From: Acidobacteriota bacterium
Lineage (GTDB): Bacteria; Acidobacteriota; Terriglobia; Terriglobales; Acidobacteriaceae
Length of the DNA: 64,000 bases
Assembly: GCA_018268915.1 (NCBI GenBank)
Contig: JAFDVQ010000015.1
Coordinates: 96,994-160,993 of the forward strand
Direction of reading: 5' to 3'
Part shown: positions 9,172-18,417 of the stretch, in pieces
Position numbering within the stretch: position 1 is the stretch's first letter
Layout: each line of letters starts with the position of its first letter
Made by a program: the position numbers and the translations under genes
The notes under the pieces: generated by a model
What the model was told of the DNA's origin: nothing
Database searches by the model: none
Seen by the model: only the letters and a program-made list of their open reading frames with translations

Positions 9172-10857
9172 ATGACAGAAGGCAAACGCCAAAGCATTCC
9201 ACTGACTGAGGGCCCGAGCCGCGCAGCTGCGCGCTCCTATTTACGCGGGTCCGGATTCTCCAAAGACGATCTCCACAAGCCCATCATCGGCATCGCCAAC
9301 ACCTGGACCGAGATCGGCACGTGCAATGTCCACCTCCGCGAAATCGCCGAGGCCGTTAAAGAAGGCATCCGTGAAGCCGGCGGCACGCCGATGGAGTTCA
9401 ACACCATCACCATCTCCGACGGAATAACGATGGGCACGCAGGGCATGAAGGCCTCGCTGGTCTCCCGCGAAGTCATCGCTGACTCCATCGAGCTCGTTGC
9501 TCGCGGCAATCTCTTCGACGGCCTCATCGGAATCGGAGGCTGCGACAAGAACATGCCCGGCATCATCATGGCGCTCTGCCGCCTCGACATCCCCGGCATG
9601 ATGCTCTACGGCGGCTCCATCGCCCCCGGCAAAGTCACCGGACCCGATGGCAACAAGATTGACATCACGATTCAGGCCGTCTTTGAAGGCATCGGCGCTC
9701 ACGCTGCCGGCAAGATTGACGACGCCGGTCTCGAAGCGCTCGAAGCCAATGCCTGTCCCGGCGCCGGCGCCTGCGGCGGCCAGTTCACCGCCAACACCAT
9801 GGCCATGAGCGGCGAAATGCTCGGCATCTCTCCCCTTCATCTCTCCGGCGTTCCTGCAACAGACAAGGACAAGCTTGCAAGCAGCCGAGAAGCAGGCCGC
9901 ATGGTCATGGATGCCGTCCGCGCCAACCGCCGTCCTTCCCAGATCATCACCCGCAAGTCGCTCGAAAACACAATCGCCAGCGTCGCAGCCAGCGGCGGCT
10001 CCACCAATGCCGTCCTTCACCTCATCGCCATCGCGCGCGAGATCGGCGTCGATCTCTCCGTCGACGACTTTGACGCAATCTCGAAGAAGACACCTTTCAT
10101 CTGCGACCTCGTTCCTGCCGGAAAATACATGGCCTCGCACTTCCAGGCCGCCGGAGGATCGCGCCTTCTCGCCAAGCGTCTCATCGACGCAGGCCATGCC
10201 GACGGCTCCACGCTCACCATCAGCGGACGCACCCTCGCCGAAGAAGCAGCCCTCGCTGTTGAAACGCCCAACCAGGTCGTCATCAAAACCTTCGAGAGCC
10301 CGATCAAGTCGACCGGCGGCCTCGTCATCCTAAAGGGCAATCTCGCCCCTGAAGGTTGCGTAATGAAGATCGCCGCCGCTGATCGGTACGAACACCGCGG
10401 CCCCGCCCGCGTCTTCGACTGCGAAGAAGACTGCTTCGCCGCCGTGCAGAGCAACAAGATCAAGCCCGGCGACGTTCTCGTCATCCGCTATGAAGGTCCA
10501 AAGGGCGGCCCCGGCATGCGCGAAATGCTTCAGGTCACCGCCGCTGTCAGCGGACACCCTGACCTCACTCACACCGTCGCGCTGCTAACCGATGGCCGCT
10601 TTAGCGGCGCAACTCGCGGCTTCACCGCCGGACACGTCGCTCCCGAAGCATTCGTCGGTGGTCCCATCGCAGCCGTTCGCGAAGGCGACATCATCGCCTT
10701 CGACATCAAGAACCGCACCCTCAATGTGGAGATCAGCGCAGAAGAAATGTCCGCGCGTCTCAAGAACTTCAAGCCGCCCGCGCTTCGCTGGCCGCAAGGC
10801 GTATTCCGCAAGTACGTCGACCGCGTCACCAGCGCCTCGCACGGCGCAACAACATAG
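9172..10857 (+). CDS. ilvD: dihydroxy-acid dehydratase
   Basis: This 561-residue Fe-S dehydratase makes the 2-oxo acids for valine and isoleucine. The cluster-binding cysteines are in G-C-D-K-N-M-P-G and C-P-G-A-G-A-C-G-G-Q-F-T-A-N-T-M; S-G-G-S-T-N-A-V-L-H-L and G-P-K-G-G-P-G-M-R-E-M are also present. It shares its pathway with ilvBN and ilvC downstream and is co-oriented with leuD, 51 bases away. Confidence 0.96.
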   Translation: MTEGKRQSIPLTEGPSRAAARSYLRGSGFSKDDLHKPIIGIANTWTEIGTCNVHLREIAEAVKEGIREAGGTPMEFNTITISDGITMGTQGMKASLVSREVIADSIELVARGNLFDGLIGIGGCDKNMPGIIMALCRLDIPGMMLYGGSIAPGKVTGPDGNKIDITIQAVFEGIGAHAAGKIDDAGLEALEANACPGAGACGGQFTANTMAMSGEMLGISPLHLSGVPATDKDKLASSREAGRMVMDAVRANRRPSQIITRKSLENTIASVAASGGSTNAVLHLIAIAREIGVDLSVDDFDAISKKTPFICDLVPAGKYMASHFQAAGGSRLLAKRLIDAGHADGSTLTISGRTLAEEAALAVETPNQVVIKTFESPIKSTGGLVILKGNLAPEGCVMKIAAADRYEHRGPARVFDCEEDCFAAVQSNKIKPGDVLVIRYEGPKGGPGMREMLQVTAAVSGHPDLTHTVALLTDGRFSGATRGFTAGHVAPEAFVGGPIAAVREGDIIAFDIKNRTLNVEISAEEMSARLKNFKPPALRWPQGVFRKYVDRVTSASHGATT

Positions 10858-10881
10858 AGAGCAGCTGTCAGCTCTCATTTT
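10857..10881 (+). terminator. weak hairpin after ilvD
   Basis: GAGAGC (10857-10862) pairs with GCTCTC (10871-10876), followed by ATTTTC. The stem is only 6 bp, so it may give partial termination inside the cluster. Confidence 0.3.
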
Positions 10882-10916
10882 CAAGCCGCCCGCTTCTATA
10901 CAGAAAGGCAGAATCA

Positions 10917-11270
10917 ATGGCGCTCTTCGACAAGATGTTCGGTAAGAGTAAGAGCGCGTCCAGGAACGAGGAGGCTGTTTTAATCTACCTCGATGGATCG
11001 AGTCTGCCGGACGAAGTATATGCAAGCTGCGATCTTTCAACATTGGAAGATCAACTTGTCGAAGCCATCAAAACTCATCGAGCCGGAGAGTTCGATGGCA
11101 ACGAAATCGGGGACAAGGAGACTGTCCTCTATACCTACGGGCCCGATGCCAGGAGGCTGTTCGAAGTCATGGAACCGACTCTCAGAACTTACCCGCTTTG
11201 CAAAAATGCGCGTGTGGTGATCCGGCAAGGTAAACCCGGTTCACCACAAACCGAAACAAGAATTCAATAG
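10917..11270 (+). CDS. small protein of unknown function within the BCAA cluster
   Basis: The 117-residue protein has no signal peptide or membrane segment. A charged N-terminus (M-A-L-F-D-K-M-F-G-K) is followed by a compact alpha/beta-looking sequence with G-E-F-D-G-N-E-I-G-D-K-E-T-V-L-Y-T-Y-G-P-D-A and a C-terminal R-V-V-I-R-Q-G. I do not recognise the family. An AG-rich stretch (CAGAAAGGCAG) precedes the ATG. It sits between ilvD and ilvB on the same strand, but nothing in it suggests a catalytic role in the pathway. Confidence 0.7.
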   Translation: MALFDKMFGKSKSASRNEEAVLIYLDGSSLPDEVYASCDLSTLEDQLVEAIKTHRAGEFDGNEIGDKETVLYTYGPDARRLFEVMEPTLRTYPLCKNARVVIRQGKPGSPQTETRIQ

Positions 11271-11334
11271 CGACAAACATCGATCAAACGCAGATTTAGC
11301 TAGCAGCTGGAAGCTAACAGCTAAGGAGAACACA

Positions 11335-13101
11335 ATGGGAACCAAGCAGAACACGCAATCCGCAGAGAGCCACCTCACCACGCCCACACGCCTGACAGGC
11401 GCTGAGATCGTATGGGCAACGCTGGTCGGTGAGGGCGTGTCCACCGTCTTCGGATATCCGGGCGGAGCGATTCTCCCGGTCTACGATGCACTGCGCAAAT
11501 TTCCCATTCATCACGTCCTCGTCCGGCACGAGCAGGGCGCCGCACACATGGCCGACGGCTTCGCGCGCGCATCCGGCAAGGTCGGTGTCTGCATGGCCAC
11601 CAGCGGCCCCGGCGCGACGAACCTCGTCACCGGCATTGCCACCGCTATGCTCGACTCCATCCCCGTCGTCTGCATCACCGGCAACGTGTCGAGCAAGCTG
11701 CTCGGCAGCGATGCCTTCCAGGAAGTCGACATCACCGGCATCACTCTGCCGATCACCAAGCACAATTTCCTCATCAGCAAGACAGAGGACATCGCCCACG
11801 CCATCCGCTATGCATTCCAGATCGCGCAAAGCGGCCGCCCCGGCCCCGTGCTCGTCGATATCACCAAGGACGCGCAGCAGGGCACAGCCATCTTCGACTT
11901 CGAAGCCGCCAAGCCGCGCCCCTATCGTCCGCACCCCATGCTGAAGGTCGAAGACTCGGGCCTCGCCAAGGCTGCCGAACTCATCCGCAATGCGAAGAAG
12001 CCCGTCATCCTCTCCGGCCATGGCGTGATGGAATCCGGTGCGATGGAGCAGGTCCGCACGCTCGCTGAGCGCGCGCAAATTCCCGTAGCGCTCACGCTTC
12101 TCGGTCTCGGCGGCTTCCCTGCCTCGCATCCCCTCAACCTCGGCATGATGGGAATGCACGGCGAGTCATGGGTCAACCACGCCATTCAGGATGCCGACCT
12201 GCTCATCGCCTGTGGCATGCGCTTCGACGATCGCGTCACCGGATCGCTCTCGACATACGCATTGAAGGCGAAGAAGATTCACATCGAGATCGATCCCGCC
12301 GAGATCAACAAGAACGTCAAGGTCGATGTAGCTCTCGTTGGCGATCTCCGCGCAGTTCTCGAAGAATTGCTCCCTCGCATCTCCGGCCGCGACGGCTCCG
12401 CCTGGATCAAGACCATCGAAGCCAGCAAGGGCGACGTCTCCGTGCACGACATTAAGAACATTCCCGACTCCGGACATCTCTACGCCGCGCACGTGATGCA
12501 CGATCTCTGGCGCATCACAGGCGGAGAAGCCATCGTTGCCACCGACGTGGGCCAGCACCAGATGTGGGAGGCGCAATACTTCCATCACGAGAAGCCACGC
12601 TCGCTCGTCACCTCAGGCGGCCTGGGCACAATGGGCTTCGCTCTCCCCTCGGCGATCGGGGCCAAAATGGCTTGCCCCGATAAAGAAGTATGGGTTGTCG
12701 CGGGCGATGGCGGATTCCAGATGACCGCCGCCGAACTCTCCACCATCGTCCAGGAAAAGCTCAAGATCAACATCGCCATCATCAACAACGGCTACCTCGG
12801 CATGGTTCGCCAGTGGCAGCAGTTCTTCTACGACAGCAACTACGAAGCCACACCGCTCGTCAGCCCCGACTTCGTGAAGCTCGCCGACGCGCACGGAATC
12901 CGCGGCCGCGCCGTGACCACGCGCTCCGAACTCGCCGAGGCTGTCAAAGAAGCGCGCACAACCGACGGCCCATTCCTTCTCAACTTCATGGTTGAAAAGG
13001 AAGACTCCGTCTACCCCATGATTCCCGCAGGCAGTGCCCTGCACGAAATGATCCGCCGTCCCGGCAAGAATCCAATCGTCGAGTCGCCGGACGACAAGTA
13101 A
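11335..13101 (+). CDS. ilvB: acetolactate synthase, large (catalytic) subunit
   Basis: This 588-residue ThDP enzyme makes acetolactate or acetohydroxybutyrate. The catalytic Glu is in R-H-E-Q-G-A-A-H-M-A-D-G (E66). The FAD-binding middle domain and the ThDP motif (G-D-G-G-F-Q-M-T ... N-N-G-Y-L-G) are intact. AAGGAG lies 8 bases before the ATG. Its regulatory partner IlvN follows after a 122-bp spacer filled with inverted heptamer arrays. Confidence 0.96.
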   Translation: MGTKQNTQSAESHLTTPTRLTGAEIVWATLVGEGVSTVFGYPGGAILPVYDALRKFPIHHVLVRHEQGAAHMADGFARASGKVGVCMATSGPGATNLVTGIATAMLDSIPVVCITGNVSSKLLGSDAFQEVDITGITLPITKHNFLISKTEDIAHAIRYAFQIAQSGRPGPVLVDITKDAQQGTAIFDFEAAKPRPYRPHPMLKVEDSGLAKAAELIRNAKKPVILSGHGVMESGAMEQVRTLAERAQIPVALTLLGLGGFPASHPLNLGMMGMHGESWVNHAIQDADLLIACGMRFDDRVTGSLSTYALKAKKIHIEIDPAEINKNVKVDVALVGDLRAVLEELLPRISGRDGSAWIKTIEASKGDVSVHDIKNIPDSGHLYAAHVMHDLWRITGGEAIVATDVGQHQMWEAQYFHHEKPRSLVTSGGLGTMGFALPSAIGAKMACPDKEVWVVAGDGGFQMTAAELSTIVQEKLKINIAIINNGYLGMVRQWQQFFYDSNYEATPLVSPDFVKLADAHGIRGRAVTTRSELAEAVKEARTTDGPFLLNFMVEKEDSVYPMIPAGSALHEMIRRPGKNPIVESPDDK

Positions 13102-13113
13102 GGCAACGGATCA

Positions 13114-13210
13114 GTGGTCAGTGATCAGGGGTCAGTCGATCGATCACTCGAGCCCACGTGATCCTCAGCCGGTGAGAGGGCCTGATCCCTGACCACTGAA
13201 CCCTGACCCC
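13114..13210. repeat. inverted pair of heptamer arrays between ilvB and ilvN
   Basis: Three reverse-oriented units (GTGGTCA, GTGATCA, GGGGTCA at 13114-13134) face four forward units (TGATCCC, TGACCAC, TGAACCC, TGACCCC at 13183-13210). The two halves can pair into a large stem-loop in the ilvB-ilvN transcript. The forward units put TGA in all three frames just before the ilvN ribosome binding site TTGGAAGG. Confidence 0.85.
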
Positions 13211-13223
13211 TTGGAAGGCTCCT

Positions 13224-13814
13224 ATGACGCACACTTTCGTCGCTTACGTTGAAGACATTCCCGGCGTGCTCACGCGCGTGGCATCGCTGTTCCGCCGTCT
13301 GAACATCAATATCAGCTCGCTCACTGTCGGCCGCAGCGAGCGAGCCGGCCTCTCGCGCCTCACGCTGGTCTGCGAAGCCTCATCAGAAGCTGGCGACCGC
13401 ATTCGCGCCAGCCTCTACAAGCTTGAGAATATCGTCGACGTCGACGACATCGCCAAGGCCCCCAACGTCACGCGCGAACTCGCGCTCATCAAGGTAGCCG
13501 CCAATCCTCGCAATCGTGCTCAGATCTTCGATCTCGTTGAAGTCTTCCGCGCCCGCATCGTCGATCTCACCTCTGAATCGCTGATGATCGAGATGACCGG
13601 CGTCGAAAGCAAAATCGAGGGTCTCATCGAGATCCTTCGTGAAGACGAAGGCCGCATCCTCGAAGTCTGCCGCAGCGGCAAAATGACCATGCGCCGCGGC
13701 CACCACACCTCCAGCGTTCTGCGAGCGATGGGAAAAGGGCCCGATGAAAAGCCCCTCCCCGAAGACGAACCCGAAGAAGCATCCAACGCAACCGTAGACA
13801 TCGAACCCGCATAG
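13224..13814 (+). CDS. ilvN: acetolactate synthase, small (regulatory) subunit
   Basis: This 196-residue protein begins with an ACT domain (about 3-78; V-E-D-I-P-G-V-L-T-R-V-A-S-L-F-R-R-L-N-I) that binds valine for feedback control of IlvB. The second, C-terminal small-subunit domain runs from about 85 to 165. The last 30 residues are acidic and probably disordered. GGAAGG precedes the ATG by 6 bases. Confidence 0.95.
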   Translation: MTHTFVAYVEDIPGVLTRVASLFRRLNINISSLTVGRSERAGLSRLTLVCEASSEAGDRIRASLYKLENIVDVDDIAKAPNVTRELALIKVAANPRNRAQIFDLVEVFRARIVDLTSESLMIEMTGVESKIEGLIEILREDEGRILEVCRSGKMTMRRGHHTSSVLRAMGKGPDEKPLPEDEPEEASNATVDIEPA

Positions 13815-13832
13815 CTCAACAAACTAGGGTAT

Positions 13833-13873
13833 GGGTGCCCCGGGTCCCTCGCATTTGGGACCCGGGATAGAAG
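13833..13873. repeat. GGGTGCCCC stem-loop element, copy A1
   Basis: GGGTGCCCC is followed by GGGTCCC, a short loop and GGGACCC, ending GGGATAGAAG. It belongs to the dispersed family described in the findings and lies between ilvN and the zinc-ribbon protein gene. Confidence 0.8.
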
Positions 13874-13938
13874 CTCCCCCACAATGCAGCCTTGTTCTTG
13901 AACCACTTGCGATATCCTGACGCGGAAAGGAGCGCTTC

Positions 13939-14547
13939 ATGGACGAAGATACAAAACCGTGCCCCGTCTGCGGCGAAACCATCAAAGCCGTAGCGCTCAA
14001 GTGCCGCTTCTGCAACACCGACCTCGCCGCCTACGCTGCTACCAAAGAGCTTGAAACCGAGAAGACCCTTTACAACGGCCATCCCGCGCTGATCTACAGC
14101 ATCGGCCAGTTCGTGCCCTTCCTGGCTGTCATCATTGCCGCTGCCGCTGCGGTCTTCGTGCTTCAATGGCAGAACCAGCCCGCCTACTCGGCATACGTCA
14201 TCCTGGGCGCCGTTCTCATCCTCGCGCTGATGTTCCTTCGCTTGTGGATGGGAAGCCGAGGCACCCACTACATCATCACCACGCAGAGGATCAAATACGA
14301 ACGCGGCATCCTGTCGAAGGTGCAGGAGTCATTGGAGCTCTTCCGCATTGATCACTTCGAGCTGCGTCAGCCCTTCGGCGCTCGCCTGCTCGGTCACTCC
14401 TCGCTGCACCTCTTCTCCTCCGACGCTGAACTCGGAAACTTCGCCATCTACGGAATCCCCAATCTTCCGGCTCTTGCTGACCAGCTCCGCGAGTGCCAGC
14501 TTCGCGAGCGCACTCGCCGAAGCCTCACCACTTTCGTGAAGGCATAA
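13939..14547 (+). CDS. zinc-ribbon and bacterial PH-domain membrane protein
   Basis: The 202-residue protein starts with a zinc ribbon (C-P-V-C-G-E ... C-R-F-C, residues 9-31). Two transmembrane segments follow (about 55-75 and 83-101), then a bPH2/YdbS-like domain (about 105-175; Y-I-I-T-T-Q-R-I-K-Y-E-R-G-I-L-S). Such proteins are anchored in the inner membrane; their function is unknown. It interrupts the ilvBN-ilvC run and has its own GGAAAGGAG site, so a link with branched-chain synthesis is not implied. Confidence 0.85.
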   Translation: MDEDTKPCPVCGETIKAVALKCRFCNTDLAAYAATKELETEKTLYNGHPALIYSIGQFVPFLAVIIAAAAAVFVLQWQNQPAYSAYVILGAVLILALMFLRLWMGSRGTHYIITTQRIKYERGILSKVQESLELFRIDHFELRQPFGARLLGHSSLHLFSSDAELGNFAIYGIPNLPALADQLRECQLRERTRRSLTTFVKA

Positions 14548-14602
14548 TCTCACCGTGTCTTCCTGACTCACCAACGAACGCAAAGGAAAAAGAAAAGACA
14601 TC

Positions 14603-15625
14603 ATGGCAAAGACTTATTACGATCACGACGCCGACCTTTCCCTGATCCAGGCAAAGAAAGTCGCCATCATCGGCTACGGCTCGCAGGGTCATGCGCACTC
14701 GCTCAACCTCAAGGACTCCGGCGTCCAGGTCAAGGTCGGCCTCGCCGCCAACTCCAAGTCCATCGCCAAGGCTCAGAAAGCCGGCCTCGAAGTCGATACC
14801 GTTCCCAACGTCGTCAAGTGGGCCGACGTCGTCATGGTCCTCGTCCCCGATCAGACGGCAGCAAAGCTCTACGCCGATGAGATCGCGCCCAACATCAAGC
14901 CCGGCACGCTGCTTCTTTTTGCACACGGCTTCAATATCCACTTCAAGACCATCGCTCCCGTTGCCGGCATCGACGTAGGCATGGCCGCACCCAAGGCCCC
15001 GGGCCATCGCGTGCGCGAAGTCTTCACCGAAGGCGGCGGCGTCCCCGGCCTCATCGCCATCCATCAGGACTCAACCGGCAAAGCGCACGCGCTCAATCTC
15101 AGCTACCTCAAGGGCATCGGCTGCACTCGTGCAGGCGTTCTCGAAACCACCTTCAAGGAAGAGACCGAGACCGACCTCTTCGGTGAGCAGGCAGTTCTCT
15201 GCGGCGGCGTCAGCGCTCTCATCAAGGCTGGATACGAAACCCTTGTCGATGCCGGCTACCAGCCGGAGAGCGCCTACTTCGAGGTCCTCCACGAGCTCAA
15301 GCTCATCGTCGATCTCATCTACCGCGGCGGCCTCGCCTACATGCGCTACTCCATCTCCGACACCGCCGAGTGGGGCGACTACGTCAGCGGCCCGCGCGTC
15401 ATCAACGAGTCCAGCAAGCAAGCGATGAAAGACATCCTCAAGGACATTCAGGACGGCAGCTTCGCCAAGCGCTTCCTTGCCGATCAGAACTCCGGTCGAA
15501 AAGAGTTCCTCGCCTTCCGCGAAGCCGAAGCCAAGCACCCCATAGAAATCGTCGGCAAACAGCTCCGCTCCAGCATGCCCTTCCTCGACCCCGTCTCCGT
15601 CGAAGAAGTGGCCAAGAACCGCTAA
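14603..15625 (+). CDS. ilvC: ketol-acid reductoisomerase (class I)
   Basis: This 340-residue short-form enzyme converts acetolactate to dihydroxyisovalerate with NADPH and Mg2+. The Rossmann loop is G-Y-G-S-Q-G-H-A-H-S (24-33). The C-terminal knotted domain carries the metal-binding D-L-x-G-E-Q and E-S-A-Y-F-E-V-L-H-E-L motifs. It is the last gene of the branched-chain run and is followed by a strong terminator. Confidence 0.96.
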   Translation: MAKTYYDHDADLSLIQAKKVAIIGYGSQGHAHSLNLKDSGVQVKVGLAANSKSIAKAQKAGLEVDTVPNVVKWADVVMVLVPDQTAAKLYADEIAPNIKPGTLLLFAHGFNIHFKTIAPVAGIDVGMAAPKAPGHRVREVFTEGGGVPGLIAIHQDSTGKAHALNLSYLKGIGCTRAGVLETTFKEETETDLFGEQAVLCGGVSALIKAGYETLVDAGYQPESAYFEVLHELKLIVDLIYRGGLAYMRYSISDTAEWGDYVSGPRVINESSKQAMKDILKDIQDGSFAKRFLADQNSGRKEFLAFREAEAKHPIEIVGKQLRSSMPFLDPVSVEEVAKNR

Positions 15626-15663
15626 CGGACGCCTCTAAGAAGCCTCGTCACCGTGGGACAAAT

Positions 15664-15702
15664 ATCAGGGCCCGACTTCAGTCGAGCCCTGATCGCGGGT
15701 TT
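15664..15702 (+). terminator. intrinsic terminator after ilvC
   Basis: ATCAGGGC (15664-15671) pairs with GCCCTGAT (15686-15693). An inner CGACT-TCA-GTCG stem extends it, and GCGGGTTTT follows. It closes the leu-ilv run. Confidence 0.75.
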
Positions 15703-15775
15703 TGAAGGGGCACGGCTTTAGCCGTGCCGCTAACCTGCATCCAGAAGGTGCGCGCTTTAGCCCCTGCGGGAAGTC
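15701..15775. repeat. double-hairpin repeat, copy B1
   Basis: TTTGAAGGGGCACGGC-TTTA-GCCGTGCC is followed by a spacer and a second GCGCTTTAGCCCC hairpin-like part. Other copies are at 41230 (inside rimO), 49348 and 53258. Confidence 0.8.
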
Positions 15776-15821
15776 GTTCTATAGAAGCTCTGCGGAATCA
15801 ACTCCGCGAGGCTTCTCTATC

Positions 15822-16589
15822 TCAATCCACCAACTGCTCCGCAATCAACCGCACCCACGTCTGCAACTCCATCGGCCGCCCGCTCAAATCCAGTTCGGCA
15901 AGCTTCACCCCGAACATCTCCCAGGCAATTCGCTTCTGGCACCCGATCACCATCGCCTTCAATCCTGGAAACTCCTTCAGTCTCGGATCCCAGTTCAACT
16001 CACCCGCCCGCCGCACAACCCACTCCGCAAGTGCGATCAGATCTTCATCCGCAACGGCCGGCTTCAGACGCAGCGCAAACCACAACAGCACTACCCCATA
16101 TTCGCGAATTGAATCGTTCTCTCCTTCCGGATCCGATTTCAAAATCAGCCACGCGAAATTCCGCATCGCCTCACGGTTCAAATCAATCGGCAGCACCTCC
16201 AGACTCAATATCAGCTGAATCGTCGTTGAACAAGTACTCCCGTCGTTATAGTGATAGTTCCACGGCTCATGCTCCGCCCTTAGAATCGCCGCACATGAGA
16301 ACGCCCGAATCCAATGCCCGAATTCGCCCGTCCTTCCCGGCTTCCACTCAGGATTCTCCGGCTCCGACCATCGAATCAGTTCGAGCACTTCCATCGGAAC
16401 CCACCCGGGACTGTCCGGCAACACACCCGTATCCCGAAGCTGTTCCAGAGCGGCCATGTGAGCATCCACATCGCACCCATAGTCAGCCGTCGAGATGCAC
16501 TCCAGCATCTCGTCCGTCACGTGCGCAGAGATAGCCCGCAACAGCACATCCCCATCCGGCTCGAACCGATTTAGAAGATCTAAGATCAT
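15822..16589 (-). CDS. hypothetical protein
   Basis: The 255-residue soluble protein is Trp- and Leu-rich, with no signal peptide or membrane segment. It looks mainly helical and acidic, with segments such as L-R-D-T-G-V-L-P-D-S-P-G-W-V-P-M-E-V-L-E-L. I do not recognise the family. It is transcribed alone, convergent to ilvC and divergent from the FUSC gene. Confidence 0.7.
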   Translation of the reverse strand: MILDLLNRFEPDGDVLLRAISAHVTDEMLECISTADYGCDVDAHMAALEQLRDTGVLPDSPGWVPMEVLELIRWSEPENPEWKPGRTGEFGHWIRAFSCAAILRAEHEPWNYHYNDGSTCSTTIQLILSLEVLPIDLNREAMRNFAWLILKSDPEGENDSIREYGVVLLWFALRLKPAVADEDLIALAEWVVRRAGELNWDPRLKEFPGLKAMVIGCQKRIAWEMFGVKLAELDLSGRPMELQTWVRLIAEQLVD

Positions 16590-16668
16590 TCGTGATTAGC
16601 CACAAGTCTACTCGTCTCCGCCCCCGAACGCAGATCAACAGGCCTCATCTTCCGCTGTCACCAACCCC

Positions 16669-17772
16669 GTGGCATTCCTTAGTATCGAACCACCTGTGCT
16701 GACTGAAACCCTGCGCGAAGTCCTTCACCCCGAATGGAGCAAGTTCCATCCGCGCGCCGCGCTGCGCTGCATGCCCGCCATCGCGCTCGCCATCCTCGTT
16801 GGCTCATTCACCGGTCACGCTGAGTGGGGCATCATGGCCGCCAGTGGAGCGGTCAGCGTCGGCTTCGGCTCCTATCAGGAGCTTGGCGGCTCTCGCACCG
16901 CGCCCATGCTCTTCGCCACACTCGGCATGTGCGTCTCGAGCTGGATCGGCACTCTTGCCGGTCAATCTCTCACCGCCACAACAGTCGCCACCGCGCTATG
17001 GGGCTTTCTCTACGTCGCCATCTCCGCACTCGGTCCCGGCCAGCAGTGGATAGCGCTCCAATCCGTCATCTGGATGATCATCTCCACCGCCTACCCAGCC
17101 CCGGGCCTGCATGCACTCACCCGCGGCGCGTTCGTCCTCGTTGGCGGACTGCTCCAGTTCGCTTGCGTCCGCTTCTTCTGGTGGGCTGAACGTCGCCAGA
17201 CGCCCGTGATGGCCAGCGCTCAGCCAACCGGCGCGTGCGCCGAAAACCACATCTCTGACGTTCTCAAGCCGCGTTCCTGTTTGTTTCTCTATGCCCTTCG
17301 CGCAGCAATCACTCTGGGCCTCGCGGCCGCTCTCTATCGCACGCTCAAAATCCCCAACGGCTACTGGATTCCGATGACCGCAGCCATCGTTCTCCGCGCC
17401 GACATGCGCCAGTCCATCACCCGCGGCTTTGCCCGCATGACCGGCACCATCCTCGGCACAGTCCTCGCCACAATCGCTGCCAGCCTTCTGCGCCCCGGTC
17501 CGTTCGCTCTCTCTATGCTCGTCCTGGTTTTCGTCTGGTGTGCTTACGCCCTTCTGTGGGTCAACTACGCAATCTTCGTCGTCCCGCTCACCGCATACGT
17601 TGTCTCTCTTCTCGCCCTCGCCGGACTCCCTGAACCCTTTGTGATTCATCACCGCCTTCTCAATACGCTGCTCGGCGGCCTCATCTCCCTCGCAATCCAT
17701 CTCGTCTTCTTCGGTTGGGAACGATCCCGCGTACCTCACCAGCAACTGGCGCCTGAGCCTCATGACTCGTAG
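16669..17772 (+). CDS. FUSC-family inner membrane protein
   Basis: The 367-residue protein has two blocks of closely spaced membrane segments (about 35-170 and 205-350). The second block begins R-A-A-I-T-L-G-L-A-A-A-L and contains N-G-Y-W-I-P-M-T-A-A-I-V-L, the hallmark of the FUSC/YccS aromatic-acid or fusaric-acid exporter-like fold. The large cytoplasmic domain of YccS is absent. GTG at 16669 is the first usable start; no clear ribosome binding site is seen. No HlyD-like partner is next to it, so an export role is only a family-level inference. Confidence 0.8.
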   Translation: MAFLSIEPPVLTETLREVLHPEWSKFHPRAALRCMPAIALAILVGSFTGHAEWGIMAASGAVSVGFGSYQELGGSRTAPMLFATLGMCVSSWIGTLAGQSLTATTVATALWGFLYVAISALGPGQQWIALQSVIWMIISTAYPAPGLHALTRGAFVLVGGLLQFACVRFFWWAERRQTPVMASAQPTGACAENHISDVLKPRSCLFLYALRAAITLGLAAALYRTLKIPNGYWIPMTAAIVLRADMRQSITRGFARMTGTILGTVLATIAASLLRPGPFALSMLVLVFVWCAYALLWVNYAIFVVPLTAYVVSLLALAGLPEPFVIHHRLLNTLLGGLISLAIHLVFFGWERSRVPHQQLAPEPHDS

Positions 17773-17864
17773 CTCACTATCCCAGCTCTCATCACAATTC
17801 CCTTCTCCGGCTTCGATCTCGCAGAATAAGCTTGTTCCGTTCCAGCATTCTCCGAGGTCACGTC

Positions 17865-18392
17865 ATGAGAAAGATCTTCGTACTCACAGCTTTCCTATGT
17901 CTCATCAATCTGCCCAGGCTCTGCGCTCAGGATCCTCTCGATGGGCTCTGGCAGGGCTACGACGGCGAGTGGCGTCACGTCTCCAATCAGCTCATTGCTC
18001 TCGCTGAAGCCACTCCCGCAGACAAGTTCGCATGGCGACCCGCACCCGGCGTCCGCTCCACGAGCGAGGTCTTCATGCACATCGCCATTGCCAATTTCTG
18101 GCTCCTCAGCGTCACCGGCCCCAAGATGCCTGCCGATCTGAAAGAAGACGCTGAAAAGACCGTGACATCCAAGCCCGAAGTCATCGCCTGGCTCAAGCGC
18201 TCCCTCGAAGCCGTCAAGCAGGCGCACCTCTCTGCCGACCCCAAAGACATGTCCCGCAAACTCAAGGTCGAGGGCCGCGATGCAACCGTGGACGGCATGT
18301 ACCTCCGCATCATCGTTCACGACAACGAGCACATGGGCCAGCTCATCGCCTACGCCCGCATGAACGGCATCGCACCGCCGTGGTCGAAGTGA
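17865..18392 (+). CDS. secreted DinB-family protein
   Basis: The 175-residue protein has a signal peptide (M-R-K-I-F-V-L-T-A-F-L-C-L-I-N-L, cleaved near L-C-A). A DinB four-helix bundle follows, with the metal-binding His triad visible as V-F-M-H-I-A, and I-I-V-H-D-N-E-H-M-G-Q-L-I-A-Y. DinB-like proteins include metal-dependent thiol-linked transferases, but secreted acidobacterial members have no assigned reaction. GAGG precedes the ATG at 17865; an in-frame ATG at 17832 would place residues before the signal peptide. Confidence 0.8.
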   Translation: MRKIFVLTAFLCLINLPRLCAQDPLDGLWQGYDGEWRHVSNQLIALAEATPADKFAWRPAPGVRSTSEVFMHIAIANFWLLSVTGPKMPADLKEDAEKTVTSKPEVIAWLKRSLEAVKQAHLSADPKDMSRKLKVEGRDATVDGMYLRIIVHDNEHMGQLIAYARMNGIAPPWSK

Positions 18393-18417
18393 GATCCTCA
18401 AATCAGGTGACAACACG

